Positions 6,705 to 15,413 of a stretch of DNA of 22,534 nucleotides are shown in pieces. Under the pieces are notes generated by a model. That model had not been told where the DNA came from. It saw nothing but the letters and a program-made list of their open reading frames with translations, and made no database searches. The DNA lies in the NCBI GenBank assembly GCA_937951485.1, contig CALEDJ010000024.1:1-22534 (forward strand). Reading direction: 5' to 3'. The stretch's first letter is position 1. Every line of letters begins with the position of its first letter. Made by a program: the position numbers and the translations under genes. The stretch comes from an uncultured bacterium. GTDB taxonomy: Bacteria > Hydrogenedentota > Hydrogenedentia > Hydrogenedentales > CAILVY01.

Positions 6705-8993
6705 TCATGCTTGTGTTCCAGCGCAAAAACCGTCTTCGGAGTCTCCACATGCATGATAACCATCGGAATTATAAAACTGAATCAGCCGTAACAGTTCACT
6801 CAAGGAAATGCGCCAGTCCTGGGGATTGTAGTCGCTGGCATGCGGCGCACAGGGTGCAGGATTGCTTTCGCTGTAAGGCGGCGTAACCTGGCCGGCTAAA
6901 AAACCATCTTCCGAACTGGAAGGTGGCACATCACATCGCAGCCCTCCAGAATTATAGAATTGAATAACCCGCAACAATTCCGAAAGATTGATTCGGTTGT
7001 CTCGGTTTTGGTCCGCACTGTGATATTGCCCAAAACCCTCACCCTCGCCTTCGCCTTCACCCTCGCCTTCGCCCTCGCCCTCGCCTTCACCCTCGCCCTC
7101 GCCTTCACCCTCGCCCTCGCCTTCACCCTCGCCTTCGCCTTCACCCTCGCCCTCGCCTTCACCCTCGCCCTCGCCGCTATCCACCCCAAAAACAGCCGTT
7201 ATGTTTTTGTCTGCATCCATGATCACCACTAAAGGATTTTCACTGCCTGTTGCATCGCCCTGCCACGACTCGAATCGCCACCCCTCGGCGGGGAATGCTT
7301 CCAGCATGACGGTTTCATTCTCCGGATAGAAATGCAGTCCCACAGAAGGTACGGTATTGCCGCCGCCAATGGCGCTGACCTCCAAGAAAAACAACACCTG
7401 CGTGAAGACCGCCAGAATTGACTTGTCTGAATCCATACGCAACGTGGCAGGGTTAGCGTTTCCGCTCAAATCGCCATGCCATTCATGAAATCGCCAACCG
7501 CTGTCAGGATATGCCGTTACGGTAATTTCCTCATTGGCGGGATGAGTGCTTATGCCGGGTGGGTCCACGCTCCCGTTGCCAGAGACTGCGGTTGTGAGGA
7601 CGAATTCACTGGGACTTTCCTCGAATACAGCGGTAACCGATTTGTCCGTGTTCATGAGAAGCAGGGAGGGATTCTCGTCTCCGCTCAGATCGCCCTGCCA
7701 GCCAATGAAACGCCATCCTGAATCGGCGTCGGCGGTGATCAACACTTCTGCGCCGATCTCGTGTCGGGTTTCACCCGGCGGGTCCACATTGCCATTGCCG
7801 ATCACCGAGGTGGTCAGAGTGACATGGGTCGGGATAATCTCAAAGACGCCGGTTACAACCTTGTCAGAGTCCATCACAATCGTTGTGGGATTTTCATTGC
7901 CGCTGAGGGCCCCGATCCATTCCACAAAACGGGAACCTTCGTTCGGAACGGCTTCAATGGCCACCACGGCGGCAACATCATGCATGGTGGTGCCGGGGGG
8001 CGTGACCACCCCGTCTCCGATGGTCATTGTCGTAAGTGAATACTGGGGCGGCGCTTCCACAAACACCGCTGTCACGGTCTTATCTCCATCTATGTACAGC
8101 GAGGTCGGGTTGACGGAACCTGTCAGATCGTCTTCCCAATGATCGAAGACCCACCCCGGAGGCGTTGGAAAATCCGTACTTGCCGATACGACGATGAATC
8201 GTCCATCCAGGACGCCATGGACACCGGTCGGTGGGGTGGTAATTCCCTGGCCTCTCTGCTGCATGGTCAAGGTGTAGTCGGCCTCGGAAAATATCGCCCG
8301 AACCATCTTGTCGCTATCCATGATGACCTTTTGGTTATATGGATTCTCGCCGCTCAAGGCGCCTTCCCAATGGTCAAACGCCCAGTCGCCATCGGGGGAT
8401 ACGATAAACGCCACTTCCGCATAGGCGTTGTACGTGTAAACACCCGGCGGCGGAAAAACAGTGCCATTCCCTTCGGATTCCACCGTGAGCGTGTATTGTT
8501 CCACTTCTGTAAAGACCGCTGTGACGGACTTATCGCCATCCATGAATACATTGATGAACATATTTGAACCAGCGCCATCACCCTCCCAATGATCAAGCGC
8601 CCAACCTGGGGCCGCGAAGGCGGCCACGGAGGCATAAGCGCCATCCAGATAACTGTGCTCTCCGGGCGCGGGCGCTGTGGTTCCATTACCGATCACCGCG
8701 ATGGATAGCGTCCAGGCGCCTTCCACGAATACTGCCGTGATCTCTTTGTCGGAATCCATGACCAATCCCAGACCGATGGGATCGCCTTCCCATGCGACGA
8801 ACACCCACCCCGGCGAAGGGAGTGCTGTTGGAAAAATGATTGTGCCCGACTCATACTGATGTGTTCCTGCGGCCGGTTCGGTTGTGCCAGAACCGATCAC
8901 ATGTACCGTAAGTGTGTACATTTCCGGCTCCGACCAGGCTCCCATGGCCAATACCGCGGCGAGTACCACAACTGACAAAACAATTTGTCGCAT
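6705..8993 (-). CDS. Exported protein with eight InlB-type bacterial repeats, GE linker and twin dockerin-like repeats
   Basis: 762 residues from the chosen ATG. The signal peptide is MRQIVLSVVVLAAVLAMGAW. Eight repeats of about 70-75 residues follow (to about residue 600). Each has Y/F-x-L-x-x, a G(N/S)G turn, PP-G, GW-F-x-W-x-G-D, and MDSDK-x-(V/I)-TAVF, the pattern of divergent InlB B-repeats in surface proteins. A GE linker of about 50 residues comes next. The end is the same twin module as the gene at 1-597: [20 protein letters not shown] and [21 protein letters not shown], each with Cys and EDGF. A GTG at 9005 also opens the frame, but GGAG six bases before the ATG at 8993 favours the latter. 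It reads as a large non-enzymatic surface or matrix protein with a stalk. The partner of the C-terminal module is unknown. Confidence 0.85.
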   Translation of the reverse strand: MRQIVLSVVVLAAVLAMGAWSEPEMYTLTVHVIGSGTTEPAAGTHQYESGTIIFPTALPSPGWVFVAWEGDPIGLGLVMDSDKEITAVFVEGAWTLSIAVIGNGTTAPAPGEHSYLDGAYASVAAFAAPGWALDHWEGDGAGSNMFINVFMDGDKSVTAVFTEVEQYTLTVESEGNGTVFPPPGVYTYNAYAEVAFIVSPDGDWAFDHWEGALSGENPYNQKVIMDSDKMVRAIFSEADYTLTMQQRGQGITTPPTGVHGVLDGRFIVVSASTDFPTPPGWVFDHWEDDLTGSVNPTSLYIDGDKTVTAVFVEAPPQYSLTTMTIGDGVVTPPGTTMHDVAAVVAIEAVPNEGSRFVEWIGALSGNENPTTIVMDSDKVVTGVFEIIPTHVTLTTSVIGNGNVDPPGETRHEIGAEVLITADADSGWRFIGWQGDLSGDENPSLLLMNTDKSVTAVFEESPSEFVLTTAVSGNGSVDPPGISTHPANEEITVTAYPDSGWRFHEWHGDLSGNANPATLRMDSDKSILAVFTQVLFFLEVSAIGGGNTVPSVGLHFYPENETVMLEAFPAEGWRFESWQGDATGSENPLVVIMDADKNITAVFGVDSGEGEGEGEGEGEGEGEGEGEGEGEGEGEGEGEGEGEGEGEGEGEGEGFGQYHSADQNRDNRINLSELLRVIQFYNSGGLRCDVPPSSSEDGFLAGQVTPPYSESNPAPCAPHASDYNPQDWRISLSELLRLIQFYNSDGYHACGDSEDGFCAGTQA
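7038..7176 (-). repeat. GE-coding hexanucleotide microsatellite
   Basis: About 140 bases of the same six-base Gly-Glu repeat, between the eighth InlB-type repeat and the dockerin-like module. It is the third such tract in the window, shorter than the other two. Confidence 0.9.
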
Positions 8994-9091
8994 CTCATTC
9001 TCCACGGGTTATTAAAAACATTTCATCTTCACGGTCATCAGAAAATCGGCGTGCAAAAAAATCAAACGCCCACGCTCAACTATCGAACCTC

Positions 9092-9120
9092 ATTGTAGCA
9101 TACTCAGATGATCCCGGCAA
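9092..9120 (-). promoter_or_regulatory. Sigma-70-type promoter of the InlB-repeat gene
   Basis: On the minus strand TTGCCG (9120-9115) and TACAAT (9097-9092) are separated by 17 bases. The transcript would start near 9085, giving a leader of about 90 bases before the ATG at 8993. Confidence 0.55.
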
Positions 9121-9702
9121 TGAAAGAATCTACTGATTGTCAGTCTCCTGACTGAGGGGCCACCCAGGTGCTGTGGCAGCCTGATTTTCGTCCACCCGGA
9201 GGATACGGCAACGCTGGGAAGCGCCCTGAGCGCGGTGGCGAAGCCGGAGACGATGACAGGAGACAGGGCGTAATACTTCGCCGCGTTTTTATTCCTGCCG
9301 GATCGGCTTTATGCGATAAATCCCGGGGAAGTGGGAGCAAAGCATCCCAGGGAGAGGGGGCGAAACGTTTGCGGTTGAGGAGTCCTCGGCGCTGCACGAA
9401 AAACAGGGGCAGCCTCATCTGACCCGTCCGCGACGACCTCGCGCAAAGCATTCCTTCGTTTTTGCATGATCAGCGCAGATCCATTGAAGTGCAATGATCG
9501 AAGCGCCGGTGAACTGTTACCAATGCTTGGTTTTTCGATACGGTACAGGCATAATCTCGCAAGAATGGTCGTCCTTCGGCGAGCGTGACACGCTGGTCTG
9601 TGTTTCAACGCCGATTGGTTGCAGGGAGTCCGGATTCCGCCACGAACTGTGTGCAAAGGTGTTTTGTTTTCCAGGATGGTTTCAAGAAACAATGAGGGAT
9701 TC
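9121..9702 (+). other. Long intergenic stretch without a supported gene
   Basis: Short open frames exist on both strands here, but they have no good start signals and their translations are basic and Pro/Arg-rich, like out-of-frame reading. I see no tRNA and no RNase P, tmRNA or clear riboswitch core. A small hairpin (GCCAC and GTGGC arms) lies near 9160-9180. The region could hold a leader RNA for the YhhN gene or a decayed mobile fragment. Confidence 0.5.
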
Positions 9703-10485
9703 ATGCGCTATCACAATGTTCTTAATAGAAATTGCCGAATTTTCATGAACCTCGTCTGCCTTCTGGCCTCCCTCTCGGCGGCGGCGTCTGTCGTCCTGTT
9801 GCTGACAGCGCGAGGTCTGCCGGGGTTGGGATGGGGGAATGCGCGTTTCTTCGCCATGTCTGCGTCCACAGGTTTTGTAGCGACCGCTATTGGCGCGGGG
9901 GCGTTGTGGTCCTGGCACGGCCGTTTCATGCTGCTCGGATTGATCGGCTGTTGGTTGGGCGATTATCTCGGTCCGCATGATTTTGTCCATGGCCTGTATG
10001 CTTTTTTGTTCGGCCATTTCGCATTCATTGCGGCGTATGCGTTATTGGGGATAGATTGGCGGCGCGTTGCGGCGGCATGTTTGCCCATGCTTGTCTTGGG
10101 ATGCGGTATCGCCTTGTGGCTGATCCCGCGTGTTCCCCGGGAGGACCTGCTGCCTGTTGGATTCTACATGACGGGTATCAGCGTCATGGTCGCCGTCGCG
10201 GCGGGCATCCGCCCGCCTTCAAGCCGGTGGATTATTCTGGCGGGCGCGGCAGTGTTCTACATTTCGGATATCTTTGTGGCGCGTTGGAAGTATGTCAATC
10301 CTGATCCCATCAATGCGATGTTCTGCTATCCCATGTATTATTCCGCCTGCCTGACGCTTGCGTTGAGTTTATTGGCATACGCGCCCGGCAAAGATAAAGA
10401 CATCGCATCGGCGGAAGCGACGCCTGGTCGTCAGGCCTGCCTCCCCAACGACGCTTCGGAAAAGACCTGGGCGGAAAAGCGATAG
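9703..10485 (+). CDS. YhhN/TMEM86-family membrane protein (lysoplasmalogenase-like)
   Basis: 260 residues from the chosen ATG, the usual size for YhhN proteins. About eight hydrophobic helices are visible: CLLASLSAAASVVLLLTARG, FFAMSASTGFVATAIGAGAL, LLGLIGCWLGDYLG, VHGLYAFLFGHFAFIAAYAL, and others. Family-like motifs include WLGDYLG, FLFGHFAFIAAY and FYISDIFVAR, with the paired Asp residues expected in the membrane active site. Animal and some bacterial members hydrolyse the vinyl ether bond of lysoplasmalogens; whether this one does is not shown. A GAGG motif shortly before the ATG supports this start; an upstream in-frame codon at 9619 would add a poor N-terminus, and MNLVCLL a few residues in is another option. 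The last 55 bases overlap the convergent AMMECR1 gene. The C-terminal 35 residues are polar and cytoplasmic. Confidence 0.75.
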   Translation: MRYHNVLNRNCRIFMNLVCLLASLSAAASVVLLLTARGLPGLGWGNARFFAMSASTGFVATAIGAGALWSWHGRFMLLGLIGCWLGDYLGPHDFVHGLYAFLFGHFAFIAAYALLGIDWRRVAAACLPMLVLGCGIALWLIPRVPREDLLPVGFYMTGISVMVAVAAGIRPPSSRWIILAGAAVFYISDIFVARWKYVNPDPINAMFCYPMYYSACLTLALSLLAYAPGKDKDIASAEATPGRQACLPNDASEKTWAEKR

Positions 10486-11042
10486 AGTTTTGATCCGGGC
10501 TGGTTCCATGCGCCGTCGGGAACGCCTGCTTTCCGGCAGAGGCCACTGAGATATTGCTGCAGATCCCATCCCTGTTCCACGGGCACCTGGGGGAGCAGTA
10601 ATCCCCCGCCGCGTGGACCCGCCTGCAAATACAGGCCGTCCCTGCCGATCACTATCTCGTTGATGTCGTGTACTTCGATAAAGGGCGAATCCAAGGTTTC
10701 GCCCGGACAAAGCGCCGACACTTCAATTTCGATTTCATCCAATTCATCCGGAGTTACGGGATGGAAGCGCGGGTCACGCGCGGCGGCATTCACGGCATTG
10801 TCACGCACCGCCTCCGCCAACGCCTCAATACTCTTGGTATAGCCGATGCAGCCGCGCAACTCGCCGTTGCGGCGCAGGGTGACGAACGCCCCGTGTTTCT
10901 CGCGCAGCCGGTCTGTCAAGGGATACTCATCCAGATCAAGCGAAATGCCGCGACGCACATAGGCCTCCAGGCTGTCCCGAGCGATGCGCAGCAGCAGTTT
11001 CTCCTCCTCTTCGTCCAAGTAATGATTGCCGGTCTCGTTCAT
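10431..11042 (-). CDS. amrA: AMMECR1-domain protein (AmmeMemoRadiSam system protein A type)
   Basis: 203 residues with the AMMECR1 domain across most of its length. The hallmark LRGCIGY is at about residue 63, and FHPVTPDELDEIEIEVSAL and GRDGLYLQAGPRGGGLLLPQ are also typical. There is no signal peptide, so it is cytoplasmic. GAGGAG seven bases before the ATG fixes the start; a TTG at 11060 is less likely. In many bacteria and archaea AMMECR1, Memo and a radical SAM protein are encoded together, with unknown biochemical function. Here Memo lies 39 bases upstream on the same strand, so they form an operon, but no radical SAM gene is nearby. The 3' end overlaps the convergent YhhN-family gene by 55 bases. 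Confidence 0.85.
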   Translation of the reverse strand: MNETGNHYLDEEEEKLLLRIARDSLEAYVRRGISLDLDEYPLTDRLREKHGAFVTLRRNGELRGCIGYTKSIEALAEAVRDNAVNAAARDPRFHPVTPDELDEIEIEVSALCPGETLDSPFIEVHDINEIVIGRDGLYLQAGPRGGGLLLPQVPVEQGWDLQQYLSGLCRKAGVPDGAWNQPGSKLYRFSAQVFSEASLGRQA

Positions 11043-11081
11043 GGCGTGCTCCTCTTTCAAGTTCCAGCCATTTCCCCGGAA

Positions 11082-12605
11082 TTACGGTGTGGCCTCCTCC
11101 ATAACCGGCGGCTTTCCCGGGCCGCCCTGATAAAGCACTTTGCCTCCCTTGCCTCCGGCAGGCGCTTGGCCCTGAACATCTATCTGGATAGCGCCCTGCA
11201 AGTTTTTGGATCCGCGCATTCGGATAACGACCGGCCGTTCCCCAGGTACTGTCGCCGGCGGGGCAGTTGGCGCAGGTGCAGCGACTGGCTCTTGCGGCTG
11301 TTGCGTTGGCGGCGCATCAACGGGCGCCGATGCCGGCGGCAAGGGCGACGGCGTTGCGGTATCCGGCGGGGGCGCGGTATCCGCGCCCGGCACGGCAAAT
11401 CCTTTTCCGTGCGTTCTTTCAGGCGGAAGCATCGGCATTTCAGCCGCATTATCCTCGCCGGACTGGATTGGCGGCGGCTCAGAATAGATATCGGGCCATG
11501 TCTCCTCTTCAAAATAACCTGTTTCGTATTGCGCTCTGTCTTCGGATGCGCTCCCCTTGAGACGGAAAACGCGGGGGGCTTGTGCGGCGTCTCCCGTTCG
11601 ATCCGCCGCCGGTTCCGCTTGAGTCAACCCCAAGGATTGGTTTGGGATATAGAAATTGACAGCGGCATAACTTACCGAGTGCCGGTCATTATTCGTCTTG
11701 CGTCCGGAGAGTTCATGGGCAAGTACGATACCGCGTGCGGCGGGTGGCAGCAACTGCATGAAAACGTGAATTGCGCTGACCCCGCAAATGGGGGTTCGGT
11801 TCTGCTCCAGATACTCCTGAAACCCCTCAGCGTCCCGGTTCATGATAAAATCGAGCACCTGCCTGTCGAGCGCCTCAATGTTCTCAAAAACATCCTCGCG
11901 AAACGGCCGAAAACTGAAATCATTTCCGTAGTGCGTGAGATCGGTGCTGAGCACGAGGAGGGTCTGTGCATCCATGACTTGCCGGAGCGTATTCGCCACG
12001 GCTGCACTGGTATTCATATTGAAACGACCCGATGCATCGGCCAGGCTTCCCACCAGCACGGGGATGAGGGCAAAGACTCCAAGGCGTTCTTGGAGAAACG
12101 GCAGGAGCACTTCTATGGCGTGTTCCTGCTCATGGAATGGGACCCGTTCGGCGCTCACCTGGGGATGAATCGTCTTGCAGGTGAACAGCGGCGATCGGCA
12201 CAGCCGTTCAACGGCCGCTCCATCCACAGGGACCAGTCCTAACGGCGTGGCGAATGCGCTCACATACGGCACGGAACACCCCTCGAAACTCGCGTAATGG
12301 GACGGGGCCAGAATCATGACCTTGGTGAATTGTCTCGGACGTAGCGCCTTGAAGGCATGGGCTGCAACCTCTCCGCAGAAACCGTAGGCGGAATGCGGCG
12401 AGATTGCCGCGACCAGCCGTGCGTCGGGATAGGGCACTACTGCGGCATCAAAGAAACGGGTCAGTGCCGCGTGCAGGCTTTCGGAAGTCTCCGGGTAAAA
12501 AGTCCCGGCGGCAATCGGCGGTCGCACCACTTCAGCCGCAAAACCTGTAACAGCGGGCAACATGGCCCCGCACACCAGGATGACCACTATTTGCAGCGCC
12601 CTCAT
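11082..12605 (-). CDS. amrB: Exported Memo-family protein with Pro-rich C-terminal extension
   Basis: 507 residues from the chosen ATG. A signal peptide (MRALQIVVILVCGAML, then TGFAAE) precedes the Memo domain at about residues 25-295. Family motifs: PIAAGTFYP, ISPHSAYGFCG, ILAPSHY, EHAIEVLLPFLQ, LVLSTDLTHYG and CGVSAIHVFM. The two His (SPHSAY, PSHY) and the Cys (CGVS) match the metal-ligand positions known in human MEMO1. Residues after 310 are a Pro/Ala-rich low-complexity tail, ending in a small Gly-rich segment. Ordinary Memo proteins are about 270-300 residues and have no signal peptide, so both export and tail are unusual. GGAG nine bases before the ATG at 12605 supports this start; ATG at 12653 would add 16 polar residues with only a weak ribosome site. 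Function unknown; a metal-dependent dioxygenase-like fold is established for the family. Confidence 0.82.
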   Translation of the reverse strand: MRALQIVVILVCGAMLPAVTGFAAEVVRPPIAAGTFYPETSESLHAALTRFFDAAVVPYPDARLVAAISPHSAYGFCGEVAAHAFKALRPRQFTKVMILAPSHYASFEGCSVPYVSAFATPLGLVPVDGAAVERLCRSPLFTCKTIHPQVSAERVPFHEQEHAIEVLLPFLQERLGVFALIPVLVGSLADASGRFNMNTSAAVANTLRQVMDAQTLLVLSTDLTHYGNDFSFRPFREDVFENIEALDRQVLDFIMNRDAEGFQEYLEQNRTPICGVSAIHVFMQLLPPAARGIVLAHELSGRKTNNDRHSVSYAAVNFYIPNQSLGLTQAEPAADRTGDAAQAPRVFRLKGSASEDRAQYETGYFEEETWPDIYSEPPPIQSGEDNAAEMPMLPPERTHGKGFAVPGADTAPPPDTATPSPLPPASAPVDAPPTQQPQEPVAAPAPTAPPATVPGERPVVIRMRGSKNLQGAIQIDVQGQAPAGGKGGKVLYQGGPGKPPVMEEATP

Positions 12606-12756
12606 GCGCCATACTCCCATGCGCCCTGTCCCGGTATCGGCGATATGCGACACATCGGCCGGCGCCTTTTCTGTCTAGGATACCACAATCGCCCCAGTTT
12701 TGATCAGCAGATTGCAGTCTTTTTTCGCCTTAGCCTCGGCAAGCGGACGTGCCGTA

Positions 12757-12784
12757 TTGCTTTTTGACCCTCCTCTGACATACT
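12757..12784 (+). promoter_or_regulatory. Possible promoter of the kelch-symporter gene
   Basis: TTGCTT (12757-12762) and CATACT (12779-12784) with a 16-base spacer, about 30 bases before the start codon. The match is moderate. Confidence 0.35.
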
Positions 12785-12816
12785 ACTTCTGCATAATGTG
12801 AAATAAAGGAACCCAT

Positions 12817-15324
12817 ATGAGTTCTTGGGGAATTTGGGCTGCGTGCTTATTGGTCGTCGCCTGGACCACCTTTGCATCCGACGCATCGGACGTTTTCTCC
12901 TGGCGTGATTTGCCGCCATTACCGGAAGCCATATCGGGGCACAGCGCCGGCATTTCGGACAATGCGTTGATCGTTGCGGGGGGATCGTCCTTTTCGGTGT
13001 CGCCCTGGCAGGGGGGGGCAAAGGAGTGGAAACGGGCCGTCTATGTGTTGGAACCGGCCGCTACGGCATGGCTCCGGGCGGGCGAATTGCCTGAACCCCG
13101 CGCTTATGCCGCCGCCGTATCCGACGGCGATGCATTGTGGATTTTCGGAGGTACAGACGGGAAAACGGTTTTTAACGATGCGTTACGGCTGCGTTGGCGC
13201 AATGGCGCACTGGAAATCTCCCAATCCGCCCGGCGATTGCCCCGGCCATGCGCCTACGCGGGCGCAGCCCTTCTGGACGGCGTCGCGTATATTGTGGGCG
13301 GACAGTCCAGCGTGGATGCTTCACAAGCGTTGGATGTCTTCTGGTCATTGAATTTGCGCGATCCCCAGGCAAGTTGGGAAACGTTGCCTTTCTGGGATGG
13401 TCCCGGCCGTCTTCTACCGGTGCTCGCGGCCCGGGACGGGGCGGTCTATCTGTTCAGCGGTTGCGCCCTGCTCGCGCAGGACGATGGCGGGGTTGCCCGG
13501 GAATACCTCCAGGATGGCTTCTGCTATGTGCCCGGAAAAGGATGGCGCCCCGTTGCCGGTCCACCGCGTCCCACAGCGGCCGCTCCCGCCGCGCCGGTCG
13601 GCCATGCACACATTGCGGTGATCGGCGGCGATGATGGGTCGCTCGTTGCACGCAATGCCGAATTGGGCGATACACATCCCGGTTTTCCCGGACGTGTGCT
13701 GCTATATCACACCATCACGGACACATGGACCGAGAAGGGAATGGCGCCGGAAGGATATGTGACCACGCAGGCGGTGATGTGGCGCGGGGAATTCGTGATT
13801 CCTGGTGGCGAAGACCGCCCCGGTCATCGCGGCAGCCGCGTATTGGCGGGGACGCTGATCGCCGAAAGGGGGATGCTCGGTTGGGTTGACTGGGCGACCA
13901 TGGCCGCCTATCTATGCCTGGTGGTCGCCATCGGCGCGTATTTTTCCCGCCGCGGGAATACCACGGAATTCTTTTTCCTGGGAGGGCGTCGCGTGCCGTG
14001 GTGGGCGGTGGGACTGAGCATTTTCGGCACCGCATTGAGCGCCATCACTTACTTGTCCATTCCTGCCCGGGCCTATGCCGCCGACTGGGGCTTTCTGCTG
14101 ACCAACATGGCGATAATCATTGTCGCACCGTTCGTGGTACGCTATTACATCCCCGCTTTCCGCAGGTCTCCCATCACCACCGCCTATGAGTATCTCGAAC
14201 ACCGTTTCAACCTCGCCGTGCGCATCTATGGCAGCCTGTGTTTCATGGCCTTTCAACTCGGCCGCATCGGCATTGTGCTCTTGCTGCCCGCGCTGGCCCT
14301 CTCCGCCGCCACCGGCATGAACGTCTATCTCTGCATATTGCTGATGGGCGTATTGGCGACGCTTTACACTGCCCTCGGTGGTATCGAAGCGGTTATTTGG
14401 ACCGATGTAATTCAGTCATTTATATTGGTTTTCGGCGCTTTGCTTGCATTTGCGCTGATCCTCGCCCGCATTGACGGCGGTCCCAGCGCCTTTTTACACA
14501 CCGCGCATGATGCGGGCAAGTTCCATGCTTTCGACTGGCGATTGGATTTTAGCGCCGCGACAGTCTGGGTGGTGCTCATCGGCAACGCCTTCTCCAATCT
14601 GTATCCCTACACGGCGGACCAGACCACCGTGCAGCGGTACCTGAGCACAGCGGGGCAACGCGAGGCCGCGCGGGCGGTATGGACCAATGCCTTGCTCACC
14701 ATCCCCATCACCTTTCTGTTCTTCGGACTGGGTACAGCACTTTGGGTCTTTTTCCGGCAGCATCCCGAATTACTGGACCCACGGATCAAGAATGACGCCA
14801 TGCTGCCGCTTTTCGTTGTACGGCAGTTTCCTCCCGGACTCAAGGGGGTGCTGATTGCGGGAATCTTTGCCGCCGCCATGTCAACCCTGGACAGCAGCAT
14901 CAACAGCGTTTCCAGCGTACTGATTCGCGACTATTATGTCCGTTTTCGCACGCAGATATCCGATCGCCGGGAACTGGCCGCTGCGCGCCTGCTGACGCTG
15001 ATCCTCGGCCTTGCAGGATCTCTTGCCGCCGTGTATGCCGCGCGGTTGCAGGCCGTTTCGCTCTGGGAACCGTTTCTCGGATTGCTGAATCTGGTTGGCG
15101 GCGGCCTGGCAGGAATATTTGCCCTGGGCGTGTTTACCCGTCGGGCCAATGGCCCCGGTGCGCTTGCCGGCGCGGTCGTCAGCGCGGGCGCGGTGCTCCT
15201 TGCGCGCCAGACGCCGCTGAACTATCTCATGCACGGGATGGTGGGATTCTTCGCCGCGTTCATCGTGGGATACACGGCAAGCCTATGCTTCGAAATCAGA
15301 AGTGATGACAGGGCCGACACCTAG
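12817..15324 (+). CDS. Kelch beta-propeller fused to sodium/solute symporter (SSS family)
   Basis: 835 residues. After a signal-like N-terminus (MSSWGIWAACLLVVAWTTFA), residues about 28-340 form a kelch propeller: repeated LPPLPEAISGHSAG, LPEPRAYAAAVSDG, LPRPCAYAGAALLDG, GGEDRPG. This kind resembles the cyclically permuted NanM-type sialic acid mutarotase. From residue about 350 comes a complete SSS transporter with about 13-14 helices: TEFFFLGGRRVPWWAVGLSI, ITYLSIPARAYAADWGF, ALGGIEAVIWTDVIQ, and the Na+-site helix AAAMSTLDSSINSVSS. The propeller would sit outside the membrane and could convert or hand a sugar to the transporter. Related fusions are known in sialic-acid settings, but no nan catabolic gene is nearby, so the substrate is uncertain. 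AAAGGA seven bases before the ATG fixes the start. It is transcribed alone, convergent with asd. Confidence 0.85.
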   Translation: MSSWGIWAACLLVVAWTTFASDASDVFSWRDLPPLPEAISGHSAGISDNALIVAGGSSFSVSPWQGGAKEWKRAVYVLEPAATAWLRAGELPEPRAYAAAVSDGDALWIFGGTDGKTVFNDALRLRWRNGALEISQSARRLPRPCAYAGAALLDGVAYIVGGQSSVDASQALDVFWSLNLRDPQASWETLPFWDGPGRLLPVLAARDGAVYLFSGCALLAQDDGGVAREYLQDGFCYVPGKGWRPVAGPPRPTAAAPAAPVGHAHIAVIGGDDGSLVARNAELGDTHPGFPGRVLLYHTITDTWTEKGMAPEGYVTTQAVMWRGEFVIPGGEDRPGHRGSRVLAGTLIAERGMLGWVDWATMAAYLCLVVAIGAYFSRRGNTTEFFFLGGRRVPWWAVGLSIFGTALSAITYLSIPARAYAADWGFLLTNMAIIIVAPFVVRYYIPAFRRSPITTAYEYLEHRFNLAVRIYGSLCFMAFQLGRIGIVLLLPALALSAATGMNVYLCILLMGVLATLYTALGGIEAVIWTDVIQSFILVFGALLAFALILARIDGGPSAFLHTAHDAGKFHAFDWRLDFSAATVWVVLIGNAFSNLYPYTADQTTVQRYLSTAGQREAARAVWTNALLTIPITFLFFGLGTALWVFFRQHPELLDPRIKNDAMLPLFVVRQFPPGLKGVLIAGIFAAAMSTLDSSINSVSSVLIRDYYVRFRTQISDRRELAAARLLTLILGLAGSLAAVYAARLQAVSLWEPFLGLLNLVGGGLAGIFALGVFTRRANGPGALAGAVVSAGAVLLARQTPLNYLMHGMVGFFAAFIVGYTASLCFEIRSDDRADT

Positions 15325-15413
15325 CCGCAAGTACGCATACCCACACCCAAATCTCCGCGAACGGTTCCGAAACAGGCGTCATTCGCGCTCGTTGTGTGAA
15401 TTTCCCACCGGAT

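Noticed and set aside
9195-9275. Possible cobalamin riboswitch, suggested by GGGAAG and GACAGGAGACAGGGCG
   Set aside because: The other conserved core blocks are missing and the downstream gene is not B12-related.
9140-9704. Two overlapping minus-strand open frames of 103 and 131 codons in the intergenic gap
   Set aside because: Pro/Arg/Ser-rich translations, no ribosome sites, and overlap in different frames; they look like chance open frames.
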